Below, in pieces: positions 1 to 5,400 of a DNA stretch of 5,400 nt. The DNA is from Pedobacter sp. UBA1654. GTDB lineage: Bacteria; Bacteroidota; Bacteroidia; Sphingobacteriales; Sphingobacteriaceae. The DNA lies in NCBI GenBank assembly GCA_002320935.1, contig DCLG01000071.1, positions 5,087-10,486 of the forward strand, read 5' to 3'. How positions within the stretch are numbered: position 1 is the stretch's first letter; each line of letters opens with the position of its first letter. The notes beneath the pieces were generated by a model. That model searched no databases. It was not told the origin of the DNA and was given only the letters and a program-made list of their open reading frames with translations. A program made the position numbers and the translations under genes.

Positions 1-75
1 GTACAACCACAACCGGTAGCCGCACAGACTGAAAAGCGCTACGCCAGGGAGGCGCTGTTGCAAGAAGCAGTTTAA
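1..75 (+). CDS. C-terminal end of an unidentified protein (partial)
   Basis: Frame 1 is open from the first base and closes with TAA at 73-75, giving 24 residues. They begin VQPQPVAAQTEK and end LLQEAV. The start is Pro/Gln/Ala-rich like a linker, and the end is charged and probably helical. Nothing in so short a tail identifies a family. It counts as real because the frame is open to the window edge and the stop lies only 24 nt before the start of the bestrophin gene on the same strand, a spacing typical of one operon. A chance open frame of this length is possible, so confidence is moderate. Confidence 0.5.
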   Translation, partial: VQPQPVAAQTEKRYAREALLQEAV

Positions 76-99
76 ACCCATCAACCTAAACTTACAACC

Positions 100-1029
100 A
101 TGCTACTAAAGAAAAACATACCGTTCACATACATTCTGGGTAAGATTCGCAAAGAGCTGATCTTTGTATCCATCTATTCCATTCTGGTTGCCCTGATGTA
201 TAATAACTTTCATTTCACCAGGATCTCTATCCCGATTGCTGTTCCGACTATTTTGGGTACTGTGATCTCCCTGCTGCTGGCCTTCAAGTCAAATCAGGCG
301 TATGATCGCTGGTGGGAAGCAAGAACCCTCTGGGGTGCAATTTTGAACGATTCAAGAACACTGACCAGGCAGTTGCTGACCTTTATTGATGTAGACTATG
401 GCTCTGAAGAGAAACGGGCCTTCTGTGAACGCATGGCACGTCGTCAGATCGCCTGGAACTTCAGCCTGAGCAGGCACCTCAGAACTCAGGATCCTACTTA
501 TCAGCTTGAACGCTGGATTTCTGAAGAAGACCTGAATAACGTTAAAAACTACACCAACATACCAGTAGGACTGCTTGAACAGCAGGGGAATGATCTTCGG
601 TATGCTTATAAACTGGGATGGATCAACGAATTTCAGCAGATCGAAATCGACAGGACTTTCAGCAGGCTAACAGATGAGCTCGGTGGTTGCGAAAGAATCA
701 AAAACACGGTGTTTCCGGCAACTTACAGCATATACATTCATATGTCACTCATCTTATTTGTGCTGCTTTTACCCTTTGGTTTGATCGAGTTCTTTGGAAT
801 TGTTGAGGTTCCACTGGTAATCGCAATTTCAAGTTCCTTCTTCCTTATAGAAAAAATGGCCATTCACTTGCAGGATCCATTTGAGAACATGCCTACAGAT
901 ACGCCAACGACTACGATCTCTATGACCGCAGAGCGGGATATCAAACAGATGTTAAAGGAAAGCTACAAGACAGAAGAAAAGCCACAAGGTACTGTGCAGG
1001 GACCTTCCAAGGTATTCTTTATTCTTTAA
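100..1029 (+). CDS. Bestrophin family (UPF0187/RFP-TM) ion channel-like membrane protein
   Basis: The 309-residue product matches the bacterial bestrophin family, whose characterised members form pentameric ion channels in the inner membrane. Hydrophobic segments lie at about 20-34, 44-62, 211-230 and 234-250, as expected for the four-helix bestrophin core. The family signature SNQAYDRWWEARTLWG (64-79) follows the second segment. ERIKNTVFPATYS (198-210) precedes the third, and EKMAIHLQDPFEN (251-263) with the DTP turn follows the fourth. The length fits bacterial homologues (about 290-310). The ATG at 100 is chosen because it gives the usual short cytoplasmic N-terminus. No Shine-Dalgarno sequence precedes it, which is normal in Bacteroidota. 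The last 20 or so residues (EEKPQGTVQ..., ending VFFIL) lie beyond the conserved domain and look variable. Family assignment is secure. Ion selectivity and physiological role are not visible, and other bestrophin-like bacterial proteins remain uncharacterised. Confidence 0.92.
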   Translation: MLLKKNIPFTYILGKIRKELIFVSIYSILVALMYNNFHFTRISIPIAVPTILGTVISLLLAFKSNQAYDRWWEARTLWGAILNDSRTLTRQLLTFIDVDYGSEEKRAFCERMARRQIAWNFSLSRHLRTQDPTYQLERWISEEDLNNVKNYTNIPVGLLEQQGNDLRYAYKLGWINEFQQIEIDRTFSRLTDELGGCERIKNTVFPATYSIYIHMSLILFVLLLPFGLIEFFGIVEVPLVIAISSSFFLIEKMAIHLQDPFENMPTDTPTTTISMTAERDIKQMLKESYKTEEKPQGTVQGPSKVFFIL

Positions 1030-1105
1030 AATAGTTCATCACTTCATCTATCAGCTTTTCCCGACCACCATTTTGAGGCAAAGCGCCCTGCCTGATTTTA
1101 GCAGT
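1019..1105 (-). pseudogene. Possible decayed C-terminal gene remnant
   Basis: On the minus strand a frame runs from an in-frame TGA at 1108-1106 down to TAA at 1021-1019. It encodes 28 residues that read like a natural protein tail, including ALPQNGGREKLIDEVMNYFK followed by Glu and the stop. Immediately upstream, another minus-strand frame reads AELLKSGRA (about 1110-1084). Joining the two by a one-base shift gives a continuous helical-looking C-terminus, which suggests a frameshifted remnant. No start codon or upstream domain survives, because the terminator hairpin and then the esterase gene follow at once. Its last 11 bases overlap the 3' end of the bestrophin gene. I do not recognise the parent family. 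It could equally be a chance open frame. Confidence 0.27.
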
Positions 1106-1156
1106 TCAGCGCTGCTGCTTACCAGGAATACAACTACGCAGATTTTGGAGTCCAGT

Positions 1157-1188
1157 AAAAAAGGCCAGTATATAAGCTGGCCTTTTTT
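1157..1188. terminator. Bidirectional rho-independent terminator between convergent genes
   Basis: AAAAAAGGCCAG (1157-1168) and CTGGCCTTTTTT (1177-1188) are perfect inverted copies, giving a 12-bp stem with an 8-nt loop (1169-1176). On either strand the GC-rich core GGCCAG/CTGGCC is followed by six T residues, so it can end transcription from both sides. It sits 20 nt beyond the esterase stop and about 130 nt beyond the bestrophin stop, where convergent transcripts would meet. Confidence 0.9.
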
Positions 1189-1208
1189 AAGAGATATTGT
1201 TCAGTTCG

Positions 1209-3167
1209 TCAATTCTCTGTAGTAAATGGTGAAGCTGGGAGCCCTTCAATGTTGTAGAGGTTTGCAAATGCAGGATTGTCTGCCCAGGCATATCGTACAT
1301 ACATGGGTTTAGGCACTTTTGCACTGGATACAATAACCTGATTACCTTCGATCGTTGCTGTTGCCCAAACAAACTTTTTATCAGCTCCGGCAATTGCAAA
1401 ATGTTGCAGATGTTTGTCGCCCTTTGCAACCAGACCGCTGCCCGTGCTGCTGAAAGTTAACCTGATTTTATCACCTTCAATGCTGGCGGATTTGAACATG
1501 GGTCCTGTTGCAACGACCGTCTTATTGCCATAGGCAAGCTTCTCAGCAGCCAGTGCCAATCTTTTACCGATGGTTTGTTTGTCCAGAGGATGGATGTCGT
1601 TCCACTCACCAGCATCGATGCCGACAGCCATAGCGGTGTTTGGCACCGCAAGTGTTCGGCGCTGACCTTCCCGGAGCAAGGCCCAGTTGCTTTCTGCTGG
1701 TGAATAATCAACCTCCATAAAGTTTGGCAGTTGTGCAAATATGAATGGCAGGTTTGGCCTGGACCACTTGCTGCGCCAATCGGCAATTAGTGCTTTGAGC
1801 AGCTGTTCATACTCCAAAGGTTTATGCGAGTTGGTTTCCCCCTGATACCACAACACGCCTTTTATCGCATAGGGAATTACCGGCGCAACCATGGTATTAT
1901 ACAATCCTGTGGGTTCATTCTGGGCAGAGAAATTTGGCTCTGCAGGGATGTCCTTTGAAAGTGTGAATACCTGTCCCACCTTATACTGCCAGTCTCCCCG
2001 TAAATCCAGGGTCTGATCGCCGATCAACAGATTGTAAGCTTTGTCCGGCACAAAACCACCTTTATCGGTCGTGTTGGTCAGTCGGATAACAATTGTGTTT
2101 TTCCCTGGCTTCAGTAGTCCTGCGGGTATTTCGTACCTTCTGGGTGGATACTTGTAGGTCACATTACCTACCTTTTGACCGTTTACATAGGTTTCATCTG
2201 CGTCAACCATGGCACCCATCATTAGTTTACCGGCTTTGCCGGCCACTTGCTCTGGTAGCGTAATCTCTTTTCTAAACCAAACGACCCCTTTCAAATTGCG
2301 CAGACCCTGGTCGGCCCAGTAGCCAGGCAGCCAGAAAGATTGCCAGCCCTGTGGAACATAGCTGGAGTGGTACCAGGGCAACTCTGACTTTAGTCCGAGG
2401 TCATTAGGTTCAAACTGAGCGGCTACAGCGGCATTCCGGACTGCAGTTTCACGCACAAGCTTGCTTACGTACGTGGTATCTTTCAGCTGTTGCACCCTTG
2501 TTGCATATTGCGGAACAGTCTTTAGCCCTTGCTCACTGGTCCAGGCCTGTATTGGTGTGCCACCCACGCTGGAGTTGATGATGCCAATAGGTACTTTATG
2601 ATTTGTATGGATGTCTTTTGCGAAGAAGTATGATACGGCTCCGAAGGAAAGTATATGCTCTGGTAGGGCAGGCCTCCACTTACCCGGAGGCAGCTCTTCA
2701 TGTACCTTGCTGATGTCAGAAACAGTGGGTATAAAGAAGTTTCGTATTTGTGGGTAATTGGCATTTGCAACTTCGGTAGCGAACTTTTCTTTAACCCGCT
2801 CCATCTGAAGTGCCATGTTGGATTGCCCTGAGCAGAACCACACATCGCCAATGAGAATATCTTTTAATATAATTTTGTTGCTGGCGGTGATGTCCATGGT
2901 ATATGGGCCACCTGCTTTAAGTGGTTTGATCAGCAAACTCCATTTACCATCCTGCGAAGCAGTAGCTTTGTATGTCTTGCCATTAAACTTGAGGGTGAGC
3001 TTTTCCGCTGGTGCAGCCCAGCCCCAGATTTTCAAAGGGGCATCCCGCTGAAGTACCATGCCGTCGCTTACCAACTGCGGCAGTCGTACCTGTGCTTGGG
3101 AGTGGAGACTGCATAAAATAGTAAGTGAAAAAAGGGACTTTAGAATCTTTTTGAAAATGGAATTCAT
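1209..3167 (-). CDS. Secreted sialate O-acetylesterase family protein (SGNH hydrolase)
   Basis: The 652-residue product belongs to the sialate O-acetylesterase family of SGNH hydrolases, which remove O-acetyl esters from sugars. Residues 1-25 form a signal peptide (KK near the start, hydrophobic LFSLTILCSL, likely cleavage after SQA), so it acts in the periplasm or outside the cell. The N-terminal beta domain opens with LPQLVSDGMVLQRD (29-42). The catalytic block GDVWFCSGQSNM (107-118) holds the likely nucleophile Ser116. INSSVGGTPIQAW (197-209) carries the oxyanion glycines. GVLWYQGETN (437-446) is the next block, and DIHP (524-527) supplies the Asp524/His526 pair. A galactose-binding-like beta domain, related to the GH2 sugar-binding domain, is inserted at about 285-400 (VVWFRKEITLP, DADETYVNG). 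All catalytic residues appear intact and the length is usual for this architecture. The start at 3167 is chosen because it supplies the complete signal peptide. The gene lies 103 nt after SusD on the same strand, suggesting acetylated glycan breakdown. Family members in Bacteroidota also act on plant glycans, so sialic acid is not proven. Confidence 0.93.
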   Translation of the reverse strand: MNSIFKKILKSLFSLTILCSLHSQAQVRLPQLVSDGMVLQRDAPLKIWGWAAPAEKLTLKFNGKTYKATASQDGKWSLLIKPLKAGGPYTMDITASNKIILKDILIGDVWFCSGQSNMALQMERVKEKFATEVANANYPQIRNFFIPTVSDISKVHEELPPGKWRPALPEHILSFGAVSYFFAKDIHTNHKVPIGIINSSVGGTPIQAWTSEQGLKTVPQYATRVQQLKDTTYVSKLVRETAVRNAAVAAQFEPNDLGLKSELPWYHSSYVPQGWQSFWLPGYWADQGLRNLKGVVWFRKEITLPEQVAGKAGKLMMGAMVDADETYVNGQKVGNVTYKYPPRRYEIPAGLLKPGKNTIVIRLTNTTDKGGFVPDKAYNLLIGDQTLDLRGDWQYKVGQVFTLSKDIPAEPNFSAQNEPTGLYNTMVAPVIPYAIKGVLWYQGETNSHKPLEYEQLLKALIADWRSKWSRPNLPFIFAQLPNFMEVDYSPAESNWALLREGQRRTLAVPNTAMAVGIDAGEWNDIHPLDKQTIGKRLALAAEKLAYGNKTVVATGPMFKSASIEGDKIRLTFSSTGSGLVAKGDKHLQHFAIAGADKKFVWATATIEGNQVIVSSAKVPKPMYVRYAWADNPAFANLYNIEGLPASPFTTEN

Positions 3168-3218
3168 ATCTGTTCTTTTTAGTACAATGCCAAGGCTTTA
3201 GATGCTATTTAAATCTAA
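3168..3218 (-). other. Short leader region of the esterase gene
   Basis: This is the stretch between the SusD terminator and the esterase start, about 50 nt on the minus strand. It is A/T-rich and ends AAAAAGAACAGAT directly before ATG, with no Shine-Dalgarno match, as usual in Bacteroidota. If the terminator is effective, any dedicated esterase promoter must lie here or inside the end of SusD. I found no convincing match to the Bacteroidota promoter pattern (TTTG, about 19 bp, TAnnTTTG). Confidence 0.3.
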
Positions 3219-3249
3219 AAAACAGACCTGGCATAAGCCGGGTCTGTTT
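3219..3249 (-). terminator. Rho-independent terminator after the SusC/SusD genes
   Basis: AAACAGACC (3220-3228) pairs with GGTCTGTTT (3241-3249). The stem continues inward through GGC/GCC, with one mismatched pair on the minus-strand RNA, to a 4-nt loop. On the minus strand the stem runs into six T residues (3222-3217). It begins 21 nt after the SusD stop, the position expected for a terminator of the transporter transcript. On the plus strand the inner mismatch becomes a G-U pair, so the hairpin forms there too, but nothing known is transcribed toward it from that side. Confidence 0.8.
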
Positions 3250-3270
3250 GAATAATCTGTTTTGCAGCGC

Positions 3271-5049
3271 CTAAAAGCCAGGGTTCTGCGGGAATGGAGG
3301 TCCTTGTGTTACTAACTGAATTTGAGTTTGTGGTATAGGTCTCAAGATCATGTGTTCCTGAATATTTGGCCCTGCTTCTGCATTGTATTGCTTCACCCGG
3401 CGAATTAAGGATTGTGTACGCGTCAAATCCCACCATCTTAAAGACTCGCCGTAAAGCTCACGGGTACGCTCTTCAAGAATGAAGTCGATGGTAATCTGGG
3501 CAGGACTAACCTGCATGTTTGCCACTGCATTTGCAGGCATGTTTGTTGGTCTGTACGCTGCACGGGTACGCAAAACGTTGATCATTTCTGCTGCTGTATT
3601 CAGATCTCCCATCTTAAACGCAGCCTCTGCCGCAATCAGGTAAACTTCCGATAAACGGAACAATACTGCCGGACGTGACGAAGGGTCATTCACTGCAGGA
3701 CGGTTTGGATCATCAAACTTCTTCACCGCAGGGAAGAACGTGTTTGTACTTGGGTTTGCATTTACGCCAGTAGCCGTTGCTGCAACACTAGGTGGTAAGA
3801 AGATGACACCTTTGAAAGATGCCCTTTTTGCTGCCCCAGGGTCAAATGGCGGCATCCAGATCGCTGTGTCAGTCCCTACAGTAAGGCTGCCGCGTGGTGT
3901 AGTCACGTTTGGAGTATTTGCGATCCAGGTTGTCTGAAAAGTATTCCAGTAACGGAAATCATTGGTTTTATCACTGAAAGCTACGTTATTCACGTAATCA
4001 TAGTTCGGTCGTACACGGAAGAACGGGCGTCCATTTGGAATATCCCGGGTCATTACGCTTGCACCCGAATTGGTCGGATAATTAGCTGTAACAGTTGGAT
4101 AGTTCGGTCTGAAGAAATAAGCCCATCCATTGGCTTTACCGCCGGAGTTACCCGGTACGAAATCTCCATACTTAGGGTCGGTACTGCGTTCTATAGCAAA
4201 TAGATTTTCAGTATTGGTGGCGTCATTCGCCGGATTGTAAGCGTCTGCATAGTTCTGGTACAAGCCTTTACCATACGTTGCTCTGTTGTTGATCAGGTTT
4301 TGTGCAGTAGCAAGGGCATTACTGAAGTCGTCTGGTTGTGCTGCTGCAGACCAGCCGCGGCTCAGGTAAGTCTTTGCCAGCAGATAAAGTGCACTTGCTT
4401 GTGTTGCCGAATGGCCCCCGAAAGGTGAAGCATTCTCTCCTGGCCGGATCTGCAATTCTGTAGATGCTTCGGTAAGGTCCTTGATGATCTGTGCATAAAC
4501 GTCTCCGATCGGTGCACGTGAATCAGCTCTGGTAGCGGTATTGATGAAGGTAGTATGCAAAGGCACATCACCGAAAGTTTGCACCAGGTGGAAATAATAA
4601 AAAGCACGAAGAAACTTCGCCTGTGCCAGGTATGCTGTACGGGTGCGCTCATCCGCGAAAGCAGCAGGTCCGTATTCAAGTACACCATTCAAGGTATTGA
4701 TGTCCTGATAGGCAATGCTGAAAACGCCATATAAAGGGTTATATACCTCCGCGATGTTGTTCGTGTAGTTTCTATAGGTTGCAAAGTTGCTTCCGCTGGA
4801 CGAAGCCCCGCCACCTGCAAGCGTTTCATCCACACCTAAATTGGTGTAGTATAAAAAGCCTTCTGTGCCCCAAAGGTTACGTAAATCTGAATAGACCCCG
4901 GTAATGCCACCCACCACACCACCTTGAGATGCGAGTACATTGGGGGCAATGTTTGCTTTAGGTTCCTGATCGAGAACCTTTTTACATCCCGACGCTGCAA
5001 TTGCGCCAAGAGCGGTAAATATGATTGCTATTTTCTTGTATGATTTCAT
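3271..5049 (-). CDS. RagB/SusD family nutrient-uptake outer-membrane lipoprotein
   Basis: This 592-residue protein is the surface-exposed, substrate-capturing partner of a SusC transporter. Residues 1-21 are a lipoprotein signal peptide (KSYKK, then a hydrophobic core), with AASGC placing the lipidated Cys at 22. LDQEP (26-30) follows, as is typical of the family. The N-terminal SusD domain shows AKFLRAFYYFHLVQTFGDVP (144-163), and a TPR-like helix lies at QASALYLLAKTYLSRG (217-232). The C-terminal RagB/SusD domain includes RLSEVYLIAAEAAFK (465-479), INVLRTRA (490-497) and FILEERTRELYGESLRWWDL (523-542). It ends with PIPQTQI and QNPGF, the family's usual tail, so the protein is complete. A Thr/Asn/Pro/Ala-rich middle (about 315-445) contains the least conserved loops and probably shapes ligand binding. 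The ATG at 5049 follows the SusC stop by 25 nt, so the pair is co-transcribed. The substrate cannot be inferred from sequence. Confidence 0.96.
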   Translation of the reverse strand: MKSYKKIAIIFTALGAIAASGCKKVLDQEPKANIAPNVLASQGGVVGGITGVYSDLRNLWGTEGFLYYTNLGVDETLAGGGASSSGSNFATYRNYTNNIAEVYNPLYGVFSIAYQDINTLNGVLEYGPAAFADERTRTAYLAQAKFLRAFYYFHLVQTFGDVPLHTTFINTATRADSRAPIGDVYAQIIKDLTEASTELQIRPGENASPFGGHSATQASALYLLAKTYLSRGWSAAAQPDDFSNALATAQNLINNRATYGKGLYQNYADAYNPANDATNTENLFAIERSTDPKYGDFVPGNSGGKANGWAYFFRPNYPTVTANYPTNSGASVMTRDIPNGRPFFRVRPNYDYVNNVAFSDKTNDFRYWNTFQTTWIANTPNVTTPRGSLTVGTDTAIWMPPFDPGAAKRASFKGVIFLPPSVAATATGVNANPSTNTFFPAVKKFDDPNRPAVNDPSSRPAVLFRLSEVYLIAAEAAFKMGDLNTAAEMINVLRTRAAYRPTNMPANAVANMQVSPAQITIDFILEERTRELYGESLRWWDLTRTQSLIRRVKQYNAEAGPNIQEHMILRPIPQTQIQLVTQGPPFPQNPGF

Positions 5050-5074
5050 GTCTGATTGTATTTAACCTATGTAA

Positions 5075-5400
5075 TTAAAACCTTGCATTTACGCCCAGTT
5101 GGAAAGTACGGGCCATTGGGTTATTCAAACCTACTGTTACTGCACGACCTAAAGCGTTGGATGAAAATCCTGAAGCGCCAGGGATCTGGTTTCCGTAACC
5201 ATTACCCTCTGGATCGATCGCCAGGCCGCTGGCAACCAGCGGAGAGTAGATGATGAAAGGATTTGTGCAGGTCAGGTATACATGTAATGAGTTGATGCCC
5301 GCTTTTTGCGTGTATTTGGTTGGGATGGTATACCCAAGATTGATGCTTCTCATCTTGATGAATGAACCATCGCGATATTGCAAGGTAGATGCATATTGCG
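5075..5400 (-). CDS. SusC/RagA family TonB-linked outer-membrane protein, C-terminal part (partial)
   Basis: The frame is open from the window edge to TAA at 5077-5075, giving 107 complete codons of the C-terminus of a protein that normally has about 1000 residues. The first residues visible are QYASTLQYRDGSFIKMRSIN, then LGYTIP, the highly conserved SusC segment preceding the last beta strands. SLHVYLTCTNPFIIYS matches the family pattern of 'vyl...NlF..s.y'. DPEGNG and the final strand TFQLGVNARF complete the barrel, and the terminal Phe is the usual outer-membrane assembly signal. The protein imports the ligand captured by its SusD partner, powered by TonB/ExbBD. The plug domain, TonB box and any carboxypeptidase-like N-terminal domain lie outside the window. 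A TTG at 5383 is an internal Leu codon, not a start. Stop and SusD start are 25 nt apart. Confidence 0.94.
   Translation of the reverse strand, partial: QYASTLQYRDGSFIKMRSINLGYTIPTKYTQKAGINSLHVYLTCTNPFIIYSPLVASGLAIDPEGNGYGNQIPGASGFSSNALGRAVTVGLNNPMARTFQLGVNARF

Noticed and set aside
1107..1114. CAGCGCTG palindrome in the intergenic region
   Set aside because: It is only 8 bp, with no flanking tract or partner copy, and is expected by chance.
1187..1429. 80-codon minus-strand open frame overlapping the end of the esterase gene
   Set aside because: It is an out-of-frame shadow of the esterase C-terminus, has no recognisable motif, and runs through the conserved gene.
2815..3051. 78-codon plus-strand open frame opposite the esterase N-terminal region
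   Set aside because: It is antisense to the catalytic block of a well-supported gene, has no domain or regulatory signals, and reflects complementary codon bias.
3210..3217. TAGATTTA on the minus strand as a possible -7 element for the esterase
   Set aside because: It differs from TAnnTTTG at the last base, has no TTTG-like element at the right distance upstream, and overlaps the T tract of the terminator.
3740..3937. 65-codon plus-strand open frame opposite SusD
   Set aside because: It is an antisense shadow. Its hydrophobic look comes from the complement of Thr/Asn/Ala-rich codons in the SusD loop region.
5056..5253. 65-codon plus-strand open frame opposite the SusC tail
   Set aside because: It is antisense to a conserved SusC C-terminus, and its composition shows no protein-like pattern.
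5381..5383. TTG on the minus strand as a start codon for a 102-residue protein
   Set aside because: The same frame stays open to the window edge with SusC-like sequence (ASTLQYRDGSF), so this is an internal leucine of a longer gene.
1..5400. Search for CRISPR arrays, tRNA or rRNA genes, insertion sequences, or a new defence or mobile system
   Set aside because: No regularly spaced repeats, cloverleaf-like sequence, transposase motif or terminal inverted repeats were seen. The intact genes all belong to known families in an ordinary arrangement.

Overview
The window looks like a chromosomal segment of a Bacteroidota bacterium, most likely a Sphingobacteriaceae or Chitinophagaceae type relative. 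The evidence is an adjacent SusC/SusD pair, which is a hallmark of this phylum, start codons preceded by A/T-rich sequence instead of Shine-Dalgarno motifs, and moderate GC. The genus cannot be fixed from this sequence alone.

Layout. Positions 1-75 (+) are the last 24 codons of an unidentified protein. It is followed after 24 nt by a complete bestrophin-family membrane channel gene (100-1029, +). Positions 1030-1208 separate this plus-strand pair from the minus-strand genes. This gap holds a possible decayed gene tail on the minus strand (1019-1105) and a perfect 12-bp hairpin with A/T tracts on both sides (1157-1188), which should terminate transcription from both directions. The rest of the window is on the minus strand. 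In transcription order it carries the C-terminus of a SusC/RagA TonB-dependent outer-membrane transporter (5400-5075, cut by the window edge), a complete SusD/RagB lipoprotein (5049-3271), a terminator hairpin (3219-3249), and a secreted SGNH-fold sialate O-acetylesterase family enzyme (3167-1209).

How the genes work together. SusC and SusD form the outer-membrane 'pedal bin' importer: the lipoprotein captures a glycan or other oligomer and the TonB-dependent barrel takes it in. The esterase next to them carries an export signal and would remove acetyl groups from an acetylated carbohydrate, so the three genes look like part of a polysaccharide utilization locus. The substrate cannot be read from this window, and the family name 'sialate' does not prove sialic acid. 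The terminator between SusD and the esterase suggests that the esterase is only partly co-transcribed or has its own promoter. The bestrophin gene belongs to a separate, convergent transcription unit with no evident functional link.

I see no novel defence, mobile or RNA-based system here. The most unexplained item is the coding-like fragment between the two convergent units.
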